Shown here: in pieces, positions 36,814-45,392 of the stretch
How the letters are laid out: the number at the start of each line of letters is the position of its first letter
Position numbering within the stretch: position 1 is the stretch's first letter
Assembly: GCF_016921115.1 (NCBI RefSeq)
Contig: NZ_JAFFZS010000008.1
Location: 1 to 64,000, forward strand
Length of the DNA: 64,000 bases
Source of the DNA: Streptomyces actuosus
GTDB taxonomy: Bacteria > Actinomycetota > Actinomycetes > Streptomycetales > Streptomycetaceae
Reading direction: 5' to 3'
Notes under the pieces: generated by a model
What the model was told of the DNA's origin: nothing
Database searches by the model: none
Seen by the model: the letters and a program-made list of their open reading frames with translations, nothing else
Made by a program: the position numbers and the translations under genes

Positions 36814-37029
36814 GGGGCCACGGCGCCCGCGCCGCTCGCGGACGTCCCTCCGCTCCCGCCGGGGAGCAAAGGCGCGGCGACCGGCGCGATCGGCCGCCCC
36901 TCACCCCTTCGCGACGAGGACCTCTACGACACAAGTCCCACACAGTTCTCCCCCACCCGTGATCAATCCGCAACCAATTCCGGTCTTGACCGAGACCCAT
37001 CAACCTGTTGGGTGATTACGCTCGCGCAC

Positions 37030-38226
37030 ATGGCCGACTCCACAGCGTCCGCACGCCCCACGCCGCCCGCCGCCCGCCCCGTCCACGTCATCGGCGGCGG
37101 ACCCGGCGGCCTGGCCGTCGCGTACGCGCTGCGGGCCCGCGGCATCCGGGCCGTCGTCCTGGAGAAGTCCGACCGCGTGGGGGCGTCCTGGCGGGGCCAC
37201 TACGACCGGCTCCACCTGCACACCACACGCCGTCTCTCGGCCCTGCCGGGGCTGCCGATACCCCGCCGCTTCGGCCGGTGGGTGTCCAGGGACGACGTGG
37301 TGCGCTACCTGGAGAAGTACGCCGAGCACCATGAGCTGGAGATCGTCACCGGCGTCGAGGTCACCCGGGTCGACCGCGCCCCCGACGGCACCGGCTGGCT
37401 GCTGCACGCCACCGGCGGCCGGGAGCTGACGGGTGCCGCGGTCGTCGTCGCCACCGGCCACAACCACACGCCCCGCGTCCCCGACTGGCCCGGCCGCACC
37501 GCGTACACCGGCGAGTTCCTCCACGCCTCCGGCTACCGCAACGCCCAGCCCTACGCAGGCCGGGACGTCCTCGTCGTCGGCGCCGGCAACACCGGTGCCG
37601 AGATCGCCGTGGACCTGGTGGAGGGCGGCGCCGCCCGGGTGCGGCTCGCGGTGCGGACCGCGCCGCACATCGTGCGCCGCTCGACCGCCGGCTGGGCCGC
37701 CCAGTTCTCGGCCGTCCTGGTCCGGCGGCTGCCGGTGCCGCTCGTCGACCGACTGGCCAGGCCCATGGCACGGCTCAGCGTGCCCGACCTGTCCGCGCAC
37801 GGCCTGCCCCGCCCCGAGACCGGCCTCTACAGCCGGGTCACCGAGGGCGCCGTCCCGGTGCAGGACGTCGGCCTCGTCGACGCCGTCCGCCGGGGCCGGG
37901 TGGAGATCGTGGCCGCCGTCGACGGGTTCGAGGACGGCAAGGTCGCCCTCGCCGACGGCACCCGGATCGAGCCGGACGCCGTCATCGCCGCCACCGGTTA
38001 CGCCCGCGCCCTGGAGGGCCTCGTCGGCCACCTCGACCTCCTGGACGACCGGGGCAGACCGGTCGTGCGCGGCGCGCGCACCCCGGCCGGCGCGCCGGAC
38101 CTGTACTTCACCGGTTTCACCAACCCCATCAGCGGGATGCTCCGCGAACTGGCCATGGACGCGGAGAAGATAGCGAAGGCGATCGCCGGGAACGCCGACG
38201 GACAGGTGTCGCGTCTGCCGGTCTGA
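37030..38226 (+). CDS. FAD-dependent flavin monooxygenase (FMO-like)
   Basis: 398 residues from ATG 37030. FAD-binding motif VIGGGPGGLAVAYALRARG near the N-terminus, NAD(P)H motif VVGAGNTGAEIAVDLVEGG mid-protein, and the FMO signature in the form YTGEFLHASGY just before it. The ending YFTGFTNPISGMLREL closes the FAD site. The family oxygenates amines, sulfides or ketones, or works in siderophore synthesis. No partner gene is adjacent. A TTGACC box lies about 45 bases upstream. Confidence 0.87.
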   Translation: MADSTASARPTPPAARPVHVIGGGPGGLAVAYALRARGIRAVVLEKSDRVGASWRGHYDRLHLHTTRRLSALPGLPIPRRFGRWVSRDDVVRYLEKYAEHHELEIVTGVEVTRVDRAPDGTGWLLHATGGRELTGAAVVVATGHNHTPRVPDWPGRTAYTGEFLHASGYRNAQPYAGRDVLVVGAGNTGAEIAVDLVEGGAARVRLAVRTAPHIVRRSTAGWAAQFSAVLVRRLPVPLVDRLARPMARLSVPDLSAHGLPRPETGLYSRVTEGAVPVQDVGLVDAVRRGRVEIVAAVDGFEDGKVALADGTRIEPDAVIAATGYARALEGLVGHLDLLDDRGRPVVRGARTPAGAPDLYFTGFTNPISGMLRELAMDAEKIAKAIAGNADGQVSRLPV

Positions 38227-38397
38227 TCCGCGCACGGGGCCCACCGCTCCGCGGCTTCCACCTTCCTGCGCATCACCGGCACCGGCTCGGGAGCGCCCGC
38301 GGACCGTAGCCCCGGCGGCTCGTGCCGCCGGGACCGGAGCGGGCGGCCACGGGTCCTCGTCCCGCGACGAGGGCGGAGCCCGCCGGCCTGCGCCGGA

Positions 38398-38586
38398 TCA
38401 GCAGTGCCATCGACGCGCGGCCGCGCACAGCGCGCCGGACACGTACCGGACGACGTCGTAGGAGCCGAAGACGTCCCGGGCGACGCCGCCGAGCCACGCC
38501 ACCGCCGCCGCGTCCACCTGGTGGGCGGCGAGCACCCAGCCGAAGACGATCGCGCCGTCCCCTGACCCGCGAAAAGTTGTCCACAA
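38398..38586 (-). CDS. Possible small protein (62 aa) or gene remnant
   Basis: A frame from TTG 38586 to 38398 reads GAIVFGWVLAAHQVDAAAVAW and then FGSYDVVRYVSGALCAAARRW with realistic composition and good third positions. There is no ribosome site at the TTG, and the upstream frame is Arg-rich noise. It may be the 3' end of a lost gene. The rest of 38227-39074 (Arg/Pro/Ala frames only) shows nothing I can support. Confidence 0.3.
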   Translation of the reverse strand: MWTTFRGSGDGAIVFGWVLAAHQVDAAAVAWLGGVARDVFGSYDVVRYVSGALCAAARRWHC

Positions 38587-38596
38587 CCTGTGGAGA
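38577..38596. promoter_or_regulatory. DnaA-box-like pair
   Basis: TTGTCCACA (38577-38585) is a perfect Streptomyces DnaA box. On the other strand 38588-38596 reads TCTCCACAG, seven of nine matching. The facing pair lies in a gene-poor stretch. Confidence 0.4.
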
Positions 38597-39074
38597 GACG
38601 GGCGGCGCGGCCCTCCCGCCGCCTGCGCCGCCCGAGCGATCCGCCCCCGAGGTGCGGAACGCGGGGGTCCCTCGCGGACACCCCCCGAACAGTCCGGCCG
38701 ACGGCGCACCGCTCCGCCCCGAGCGCGGCACCGCACGCCGCCGACCGACTCCGGCGCACCCGCCCCGACTTCCCTCCGCCCCGAGCACCCCTGGAGGGAA
38801 CGGACGCCGTCCGCGACCCACACTCGCCGAGGGTTCCCGTCACCGGAACCCTCGCCGTCCCCTCGCGGCGAATCGCTGCCCACAAGCGTGATCAAACGGA
38901 CACGTCACGTCAACAGCAGAAAGGGGAATTATTACTTACGCCCGATTTGCCGCAGGCGCGCACGGAAGCACAGCGCGGGCGCACACCGGGCACCGGAACC
39001 GTCGCATCGTCGTCGTCTGCGACCGTGCCCCGATCCGGGCGCCGGATGCGGGGGCAACTCCCCGCCGGGCGGCG

Positions 39075-39551
39075 TCACACCGCTTCGTACGCCAGGTCCC
39101 CGTAGGGCGGGGCCGAGGCACCGCAGCCTTCGCCGAGCTCCCGCGGAGCGGTGCACCGGTCGAGTTCGCACCAGATGCGCTTACCCGCCCCCTCCGCGCT
39201 CCAGCCCCACCGGTCGGCCAGGCCGTCCACCAGGGCCAGGCCCCGGCCGCCGGTCGCGTCGTCACCCGCGCACCTGGGCACCGGGGCCCGTCCACTGCCG
39301 TCGGCGACCTCCAGCCGCACGGGAGCCGACTCGGCCGCCACACAGGGCAGGGACAGTCGCAGAACGGCCGGAAGGCCGGTGTGCACCACGGCGTTGGTGA
39401 CGAGTTCGGAGACGAGGAGAATCAGCGTCTCGGCGAGCGGATCGCCGGCCTCTATACCCGACCCGGCGAGCCGGGAGCGGGCCCATCTCCGGGCTCGACC
39501 CACTTCCGTGGGATCGGGCCGGATCTCCAGCTGCACCTGTAGCACCTGCAC
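39075..39551 (-). CDS. RsbW-like ATP-binding (HATPase) anti-sigma/regulator
   Basis: 158 residues from GTG 39551. The GHKL ATPase boxes are present: N-box SELVTNAVVHT, G1 region ADGSGRAPVPR and G2 GGRGLALVDGLADRWG. This is the short serine-kinase/anti-sigma type that is abundant in Streptomyces. It usually binds a sigma factor or phosphorylates a STAS protein; one is encoded at 40750. The start lies 3 bases after the stop of a 28-codon ORF, suggesting translational coupling. Confidence 0.88.
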   Translation of the reverse strand: MQVLQVQLEIRPDPTEVGRARRWARSRLAGSGIEAGDPLAETLILLVSELVTNAVVHTGLPAVLRLSLPCVAAESAPVRLEVADGSGRAPVPRCAGDDATGGRGLALVDGLADRWGWSAEGAGKRIWCELDRCTAPRELGEGCGASAPPYGDLAYEAV

Positions 39552-39554
39552 CGC

Positions 39555-39641
39555 TCACACCATCCGAACCGGCGGACACATGGCCGCGCGCCACGCGAGC
39601 ACCACGACGACGAGGGCCACGATCGTAGCCATTTTCTGCAT
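39555..39641 (-). CDS. Small membrane peptide upstream of the HATPase gene
   Basis: 28 residues from ATG 39641: MQKMATIVALVVVVLAWRAA then MCPPVRMV. One hydrophobic helix and a short tail. The stop is 3 bases before the HATPase GTG, the spacing of coupled genes. A longer version from an upstream GTG (9 residues more) is possible. No family known. Confidence 0.4.
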   Translation of the reverse strand: MQKMATIVALVVVVLAWRAAMCPPVRMV

Positions 39642-39759
39642 GGCCAGGACAACGGCCGAAGCCTGGGTCACGGAACGTGAAACCCTTGCAGGACAGCTTG
39701 ATTGACGTACAGTCACCCCAACAAGCGCTTCGGGCATATTCCAGCGCGAAGGAGTACCC

Positions 39760-39882
39760 GTGCGGCATACTGTGCGACGCTCACCGCGAGGAGTCGAACA
39801 GGCGACACCGGCATGGCTCTTGACCGGAACCACTCGCATCCCACACAAGGTACCGGAGGGTGCGGTCGACTCCGGTTGGTGA
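39760..39882 (+). CDS. Possible 40-aa peptide
   Basis: GAAGGAG is placed 6 bases before GTG 39760. The product is polar (RRSPRGVEQATPAWLLTG) with no signal. Third-position GC is near 60 percent, well below neighbours, so it may be a chance frame. It lies in a 430-base gap between divergent or facing genes, where nothing else is seen. Confidence 0.25.
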   Translation: MRHTVRRSPRGVEQATPAWLLTGTTRIPHKVPEGAVDSGW

Positions 39883-40034
39883 CGAGTCACGTGAAGGACA
39901 CAACCCGGTATCGGCACCATGTGACGCTCCGTGACATCGGGATGCCACATTCCGCGACATACCCGCGAGCCGTACACCGCAGCCGCACCCCCGCGCCGGG
40001 CCCGTCCTGCACCGGCGCCGTCGGGGCCGTCATC

Positions 40035-40062
40035 GGCCACGCCCTGCGGACAGGGCGTGGCC
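40035..40062 (-). terminator. Terminator of the EF-hand gene
   Basis: GGCCACGCCCTG and CAGGGCGTGGCC form a perfect 12-base stem with a 4-base loop, 15 bases beyond the EF-hand stop. Confidence 0.75.
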
Positions 40063-40076
40063 GCGCGGTTGCGAGG

Positions 40077-40595
40077 TCACTCGGGCACGGTGAAGTAGCG
40101 GGCGAAGGCGGTGACGACCTGGTCCTCCTCCACCACGCCGTCGCCGTCGGCGTCGAGGGAGGCGGCGGCCGTGCGCGCCACGCCCTCCCGGACGCCGAGG
40201 ATCCTCAGCACGCGCGCGACGTCGTCGACGGTGGCCGCTCCGGGGCCGTGGCCGTCGGGGCCGGCGAGGGCGAGGGCGGCGTGCAGGAAGGGGCGGGCGA
40301 TGCCGGCGAAGCGCTCCGGATTGTCCCGCAGCCGCTTGACCGCGCCGGTGACGAACTCCTCGCGGGTGATGCGCTGGTCGCCGTCCCGGTCCGCCATGCC
40401 CGCCATGCCCTGCCAGAACGCCTCGGCGCCCAGGTACAGGGCCTGCCCGCGGTCGGAGCGGGCGGCCACGCCGAACTCGGCGAGCAGCGCCTTGGCCGCG
40501 GAGCTGAAGTCCTCGCGGTCGATCCAGCCGTTGCCGTTCTGGTCGAAGGTGGCGAACCGGGCGGCGATCCTGCGTTCGTACTCGCTGCTGACCAT
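40077..40595 (-). CDS. EF-hand calcium-binding protein
   Basis: 172 residues from ATG 40595. Three canonical 12-residue loops: DQNGNGWIDRED (about residue 18), DRDGDQRITREE (about 69) and DADGDGVVEEDQ (about 147). A fourth, GPDGHGPGAATV, has lost key Asp/Asn. This is the calerythrin/CabA type of cytosolic calcium-binding protein. The Streptomyces members may buffer calcium during development. It sits between the HATPase and STAS genes, so calcium may feed the sigma circuit, but that is inference. Confidence 0.92.
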   Translation of the reverse strand: MVSSEYERRIAARFATFDQNGNGWIDREDFSSAAKALLAEFGVAARSDRGQALYLGAEAFWQGMAGMADRDGDQRITREEFVTGAVKRLRDNPERFAGIARPFLHAALALAGPDGHGPGAATVDDVARVLRILGVREGVARTAAASLDADGDGVVEEDQVVTAFARYFTVPE

Positions 40596-40749
40596 GTCTT
40601 CTCGGGCCGCCTTACGTCACGTCGTGGGGGTGCGTACGGCTGCGAGCGTAGGACGCCGGGGGTCCGCCGGGAACGGGCGCAGAACGCCTGTGCCAGGACC
40701 GGGGACGTTCCGGGACAGCCCTGTGTCAGTGCAACGCGCCGCCCGAGCC

Positions 40750-41130
40750 TCACGCCGACAGCGGCGGGACCTCCTCGGTGACCGCGTCGGCGAGTGCGGC
40801 GTGCACGTCGAACAGCCGGCGCACGCCGAGGGCCCCGAAGACCCGGTTGACGTGGGAGCCCTCGACCGAGCCTCCGTCCGGCAGCACCAGCCGCAGCATG
40901 CCCCGGCAGGAGCGCAGCAGACGGCGGGCGGCGATGAGGACGCCGACACCGCTGGAGTCGCAGAAGTGCACCCCGGAGAGATCCAGGACGAGGTGGTGCC
41001 GGCCGTCCGCGACGACATCGTGCACCCGCTGCCGCAGCACCGGGGACGTCACCAGGTCCAGTTCCCCCGACACGTGGAGCACAGCCCATTCGCCCTGCTC
41101 GCCGTCGGTCACATTGAACGTCACCACCAC
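40750..41130 (-). CDS. STAS-domain anti-anti-sigma factor
   Basis: 126 residues from GTG 41130 (two more GTG codons follow; GAAGGA is just upstream). The STAS marks are LHVSGELDLVTSP and LDLSGVHFCDSSGVGVLIAARR, in which the Ser of DSSG is the usual phosphorylation site. Unphosphorylated STAS proteins capture RsbW-like kinases and free the sigma factor. The HATPase at 39075 is a natural partner. It is divergent from the ECF sigma gene. Confidence 0.92.
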   Translation of the reverse strand: MVVTFNVTDGEQGEWAVLHVSGELDLVTSPVLRQRVHDVVADGRHHLVLDLSGVHFCDSSGVGVLIAARRLLRSCRGMLRLVLPDGGSVEGSHVNRVFGALGVRRLFDVHAALADAVTEEVPPLSA

Positions 41131-41463
41131 GTCCTTCGCTCATCAAGCGGAGGCAGTCCCTACGCTTCCTTGCAGCGCGGCTGCCCACCGGCCGTTCCCT
41201 GAAACCCGGGATGCAAAACGGCAACCGATCAACAAGGGGCTTGTTTCAGTCACCCTCGATCCTGTTCGATCGAGTCTGATCAGAAGGTGAGGGGGTAGGC
41301 GGCCAGCCGGAGCGAAAACTCCGGATGCGTCCCTTACCACCTCCGGCACGACAGGGGGCGCACATTGACACAAAGGGGCGTGCGCTGTCGGACGTGCCGA
41401 CTACATTCGAGGAGATGGCGGGCACACGCTGGACCGGGGCGACGGGCAGGGGGAGGAGGCCGC

Positions 41464-42045
41464 ATGGCGAGCAAGGACACACCGCCGCGCTGGGACCTCA
41501 GGATGCAGCAGCGGCTCGCCCGCGGTGAGGCCGCCGCCCTCGGCGAGCTGTACGACCGGTTCGCCTCACTCGTGCACAGCCTCGCCCACCGCGTCCTCGG
41601 CGACGAGCGCGCCGCCGACGGCATCACGCGCGAGGTCTTCGCCCAGGTCTGGGAGCACCCCGAGGCCTACGACCCGAAGAAGGGTCCGCTGCGCACCTGG
41701 GTCGCCGCGCTGACCCACCGGCTCGCCGTGCAACGCCTGCGCGCCACGGAGACCGCCGCGCTCGCCCGGGGCGGCCAGGGCTCCCCCGAGGACCTGGAGC
41801 GCAACGTCCGCCATGCCGCGGTGGCCGCCCGCGCCGACTACATCGTCCAGTCCATGCCCACCCCGCTGCGCGCGGCCCTGGAGCTGGCCTACTTCCAGCG
41901 TCGCGACTACCGGCAGACCGCGGCCGACCTGGGCGTCACCGAGGACGAGGCCCGCCGCCGCCTCCGCCTGGGACTGCAGCTGCTGTCCACCGCCCACGAC
42001 ACGGCGGCGCCCGGCGCCCCGCCGGAGTACGGGGGTGCGGTGTGA
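41464..42045 (+). CDS. ECF-type RNA polymerase sigma factor
   Basis: 193 residues from ATG 41464; GGGGAGGAGG is placed about 5 bases before. Region 2: LGELYDRFASLVHSLAHRVLGDE, TREVFAQVWEHPEAYDP, then LRTWVAALTHRLAVQRLR. Region 4: MPTPLRAALELAYFQRRDYRQTAADLGVTEDEARRRLRLGL. The region-4 helix is less conserved than in housekeeping ECFs. The stop overlaps the anti-sigma start by GTGA, so both proteins are made together. Confidence 0.9.
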   Translation: MASKDTPPRWDLRMQQRLARGEAAALGELYDRFASLVHSLAHRVLGDERAADGITREVFAQVWEHPEAYDPKKGPLRTWVAALTHRLAVQRLRATETAALARGGQGSPEDLERNVRHAAVAARADYIVQSMPTPLRAALELAYFQRRDYRQTAADLGVTEDEARRRLRLGLQLLSTAHDTAAPGAPPEYGGAV

Positions 42046-43562
42046 GCGGGGCGGACCGCCACGAGGGCGGCGAGGGGCACGAGAGACACGGCCCGCGGCA
42101 TCGGCAGACATCGCACGAGGAGTACGGCAGTGCCGGCACGCGCACCCCGGACACCGGCAACGCCGGGAACGCCGGAACCGCCGGAACCGCCGGGAACACC
42201 GAGCAGGGCGCGGAAGGCAGTGGGCCGGCGCACGGCCGGCGGGACGGAACCGCGCCCGGTACGGGGCCGGACGCCCCCTACCGGCCACCGGCCGGCCCCG
42301 GTGCGACCGACGGAGGGGGCGGCTCCGGAGACGCCGGGGACCACGGCACCCCCGTCCGGCCCCCGGAGCCGGAACCGCGCATACCGATGCCCCGGATCTC
42401 CGTCGAGGACAGCGGGCTGCCGCTGCCGGCACCGGTCCCCGCGGTACCGCTGCGGCTGGCACACGGCGTGCTGAAGTCGCTGCTGGGGGCGTGGGCGCTG
42501 GCCGCCTGCTCCGCCGAGGAGTCCGCCGCCGTGGAGGAACACCTCGGCACCTGCGGCGTCTGCGCGGACGAGGCCCGGCGCCTGCGTGAGGCCGTCGGCC
42601 TGCTCCAGCGCTCCGAGACCCTCGACCTCGATCCCGCGCTGCGCACCCGCGTCCTGGAGGGCTGCCTGGACCGGCGCCCGCCACGCATCCCGGTGCCGGG
42701 CTGGGCGACGGCGTACGACGCCGAGACCGCGCGCCTGGACGCGTTGCTCCAGGACTTCGGGGACGGCGAGTGGCAGGCGCCGGTGCACCTGCGCTGGTTC
42801 GACGGCGACGCGGCGACCAGTCGCGGCACCACCGTCGCCGGGGTCATCGCGCATCTGCTGGCCGTCGACGGGCTGGTCGCGTCCGCGCTGGGTCTGGACG
42901 ACCCGCTGGACGGCGCCGCCGCCGAGTCCCGCACGCCGACCGAGCGCACGGAGACCTTCTGGCGCGTCTCGCGGGTCCCGCCCACGCGGACGGTGCGCGG
43001 GCCGTGGCGCGAGCAGAGCCATGCCATCGTGCGGGCGGCGGCGTTCACGGGCAGCGGCGCCGGGACCATGGGCGTCTCGTACGGCGACGTGGAACTAGCG
43101 CTGCGGGACGCCATGCTGGACCGCGCCTTCGAGTGCTGGGTGCACGCGGAGGACATCGCGGAGGCCGTGGACTACCCCTACGAGCCGCCCGCGCCCCGCC
43201 ATCTGCATCACATGATCGATCTGGCGGCCCGGATGCTGCCGGCGGTGCTCGCGGCCCGCCGGCAGGCAGGGCTCGCCGCCCCCGGTCCGGGCCGCCACCT
43301 GGTCACCGCAGGTGATCCCGGCCGCAGCCTGCGGCTGGAGATCGAGGGCCTGGGCGGCGGTGAGTGGTTCATCCCGCTCGACTCCCCCGCCGCGGTCGGC
43401 TCCGCGGAGCGCGAGGTGGCCCATGTGGCCCTGGACGGCGTCGAGTTCTGCCGCGTGGCCGCCGGCCACGTACCACCCGTCGAAGCGGCGGCCGGGCAGG
43501 CCGGTGACCGCGACGCGATCAAGGACGTGCTCTTCGCCGCGGCGTCCTTGAGCCGGCTCTAG
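42042..43562 (+). CDS. Anti-sigma factor with zinc motif fused to mycothiol-type DinB domain
   Basis: 506 residues from GTG 42042, overlapping the sigma stop. Residues 1-130 are disordered (Gly/Thr/Pro). Then comes a ZAS domain with HLGTCGVC (His-x3-Cys-x2-Cys) and an amphipathic helix (DEARRLREAVGLLQ). From about residue 215 it is an MDMPI_N/DinB-like domain: ETARLDALLQDFGDGEW, TVAGVIAHLLAVDGLVA and FECWVHAEDIAEAVDYP, with metal-binding His residues, and a C-terminal SCP2-like part. MDMPI proteins use mycothiol; the fusion could tie sigma release to thiol state. Its stop lies in repeat copy B. Confidence 0.85.
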   Translation: MSGADRHEGGEGHERHGPRHRQTSHEEYGSAGTRTPDTGNAGNAGTAGTAGNTEQGAEGSGPAHGRRDGTAPGTGPDAPYRPPAGPGATDGGGGSGDAGDHGTPVRPPEPEPRIPMPRISVEDSGLPLPAPVPAVPLRLAHGVLKSLLGAWALAACSAEESAAVEEHLGTCGVCADEARRLREAVGLLQRSETLDLDPALRTRVLEGCLDRRPPRIPVPGWATAYDAETARLDALLQDFGDGEWQAPVHLRWFDGDAATSRGTTVAGVIAHLLAVDGLVASALGLDDPLDGAAAESRTPTERTETFWRVSRVPPTRTVRGPWREQSHAIVRAAAFTGSGAGTMGVSYGDVELALRDAMLDRAFECWVHAEDIAEAVDYPYEPPAPRHLHHMIDLAARMLPAVLAARRQAGLAAPGPGRHLVTAGDPGRSLRLEIEGLGGGEWFIPLDSPAAVGSAEREVAHVALDGVEFCRVAAGHVPPVEAAAGQAGDRDAIKDVLFAAASLSRL

Positions 43563-43632
43563 TGCCACAACAGGCAACGTTCGCCCCGTCGCGACGCCCG
43601 GCACGCACTCCCGCCGCACCGGGCGGAAGGCG
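43559..43632 (+). repeat. Dispersed repeat, copy B
   Basis: It begins CTAGTGCC and shares about 65 bases with copy A (24783-24872), then diverges. The TAG stop of the anti-sigma gene (43560-43562) lies in its first bases. The stretch 43563-43845 holds no gene that I can support. Confidence 0.65.
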
Positions 43633-43831
43633 GGACCGGGCGGCAGCGCTGAACCCGAGGCGCGTCGGAGGCGGGCGGGCGTGCGCCGGGGAGTGCGGAC
43701 CGGCGTGGGGCTGGTCGGCGACCCGCTCGGTACGCGTACCCGGGTGACGGGCGCCGTGAGGACGGGCGTCCGGCACCGGCGGGAGCCCGGGCGGCCAGGG
43801 CGGCGGCGACCGAGCGGCGTCGCGCACCCGC

Positions 43832-43846
43832 ACGGGCGGCGCCCGT
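43832..43846 (-). terminator. Short hairpin at the purU 3' end
   Basis: ACGGGC and GCCCGT flank GGC, touching the purU stop (43846-43848). The stem is short, so it is a weak candidate. Confidence 0.3.
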
Positions 43847-44727
43847 CAGGCGAAGACGACCGTGCGGCGCCCGTTGAGCAGGATCCTCCGCTCGGCGTGC
43901 CACTTCACGGCCCGCGCCAGCGCCTGGCACTCCACGTCGCGGCCGACCGCGACGAGTTGGTCGGGGGTCACGTCGTGCCCGACCCGCTCGACCTCCTGCT
44001 CGATGATCGGCCCCTCGTCCAGGTCGGCCGTCACGTAGTGGGCGGTCGCGCCGATGAGTTTCACACCGCGCGTGTGCGCCTGGTGGTAGGGCTTGGCGCC
44101 CTTGAAACTCGGCAGGAAGGAATGGTGGATGTTGATGATCCGCCCGGAGAGCCGCTTGCACAGGTCGTCGGAGAGGACCTGCATGTAGCGGGCGAGGACG
44201 ACCAGTTCGACGTTGCTCTCGCGGACGATCTCCAGCAGCCGCGCCTCGGCCTCGGACTTGGTGTCCTTCGTCACCGGGATGTGGTGGAAGGGAATGTCGT
44301 AAGAGGCCACGAGCTCGGCGAAGTCAGTGTGGTTGGACACCACAGCCGCGATCTCCACGGGCAGGGCTCCGATACGGACCCGGAAGAGCAGGTCGTTCAG
44401 GCAGTGGCCGAACTTGCTGACCATCAGGACGATGCGCATCCGCTCGTCGGCCCGGTGGATCTGCCACTCCATGTGGAAGGAGTCACCGATCGCCGCGAAG
44501 CTGGCCCGCAGCTTGTCCACGGACACCGGCGCCTCGGCCGAGAAATGGACCCGCATGAAGAACAGTCCCGTGTCGTGGTCGCCGAACTGCTGGCTGTCCT
44601 CGATGTTGCAGCCGGTCATGAACAGGTAGCTCGACACGGCATGCACGATGCCCCGCTTGTCGGGGCAGGAGAGCGTCAGGACGTACTGGTCGGCCGGGGC
44701 CGCGGCCCGGGGGGACTGCTCGTTCAT
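43846..44727 (-). CDS. purU: Formyltetrahydrofolate deformylase
   Basis: 293 residues from ATG 44727. It hydrolyses 10-formyl-THF to THF and formate, balancing one-carbon pools and giving formate for purine synthesis. An ACT domain (about 14-90: VLTLSCPDKRGIVHAVSSYL) precedes the formyl-transferase domain, which has VSKFGHCLNDLL, NIHHSFLPSFKGAKPYHQA and GATAHYVTADLDEGPII, giving the Asn/His/Asp catalytic set. Length is standard. It is monocistronic; the SCO4402-type gene begins upstream. Confidence 0.95.
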   Translation of the reverse strand: MNEQSPRAAAPADQYVLTLSCPDKRGIVHAVSSYLFMTGCNIEDSQQFGDHDTGLFFMRVHFSAEAPVSVDKLRASFAAIGDSFHMEWQIHRADERMRIVLMVSKFGHCLNDLLFRVRIGALPVEIAAVVSNHTDFAELVASYDIPFHHIPVTKDTKSEAEARLLEIVRESNVELVVLARYMQVLSDDLCKRLSGRIINIHHSFLPSFKGAKPYHQAHTRGVKLIGATAHYVTADLDEGPIIEQEVERVGHDVTPDQLVAVGRDVECQALARAVKWHAERRILLNGRRTVVFA

Positions 44728-44774
44728 GCAGCACAGGGTCTCATGTCCCGCGGGCGCCCGGAGAGCGCCGTCCG

Positions 44775-45275
44775 CTACGCGGACCTGGTCAGGATCCGCA
44801 GCACGTCGAGGCTGCTCGGCGGGGAGTCCGGGTCCTCCCCGTCACCGGCGGCGAGACGTATGTGGGCGTCACGCGCCGCCCGGACCGCCTCCGGCCAGGC
44901 CGGGTGCTCGACGTAGGCGGTGACCGGCGCGTCCGGGCCGACCTGATGCACGATCCGCAGGACGCGGAGGACGGCGGTGTCGACGAGCGCCGCCTCCTGC
45001 GAGTCGCGGAAGATCGTGCCCACGTACTTCTCGGCGGACCAGTGGTCCAGCCAGGTGTCCTCGACCAGCCGGTACACGGCGTCGGTCACGTCTCCGTACC
45101 CTTCCGCACCGGTCAGCCAGACGTCCCTCTGGAACGCCGGGTCGGAGAGCATGTGCAGCGCCGAGCGCACATTGCTGCGCCAGCGCCACCACGGCATGTC
45201 GTTCACAGGCATGCCGCCCATGGTGGGGGAGCGACGGCCGCGACGGGAAGAGTTCTCCGGAGCTTGCACAGTCAT
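44775..45275 (-). CDS. SCO4402-family hypothetical protein
   Basis: 166 residues from ATG 45275; ATG codons at the residues MGG and MPV are also possible. The core is PWWRWRSNVRSALHMLSDPAFQRDVWL, then YVGTIFRDSQEAALVDTAVLRVLRIV. It is mostly helical, acidic and has no signal. It matches from memory the family named after the S. coelicolor locus SCO4402. No function known. It lies 47 bases upstream of purU on the same strand. Confidence 0.75.
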   Translation of the reverse strand: MTVQAPENSSRRGRRSPTMGGMPVNDMPWWRWRSNVRSALHMLSDPAFQRDVWLTGAEGYGDVTDAVYRLVEDTWLDHWSAEKYVGTIFRDSQEAALVDTAVLRVLRIVHQVGPDAPVTAYVEHPAWPEAVRAARDAHIRLAAGDGEDPDSPPSSLDVLRILTRSA

Positions 45276-45392
45276 CGATCGTACGTTCCGCAGCCCGTGG
45301 CGCCCCACGGCCCCCGCAATTCACCTCCACGTCACCATCCGTTGACCGCGGGTCACTCCCGGGTTAGGGATGTGCCGGAATCGTGCAGGGAC

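Noticed and set aside
38577..38596. Chromosomal origin
   Set aside because: Only two boxes and no dnaA/dnaN context; Streptomyces origins have many boxes.
24783..43632. Copies A and B as attachment sites bounding an integrated element
   Set aside because: They are in opposite orientation, and the DNA between them is core (afs cluster, purU neighbours) with no integrase.
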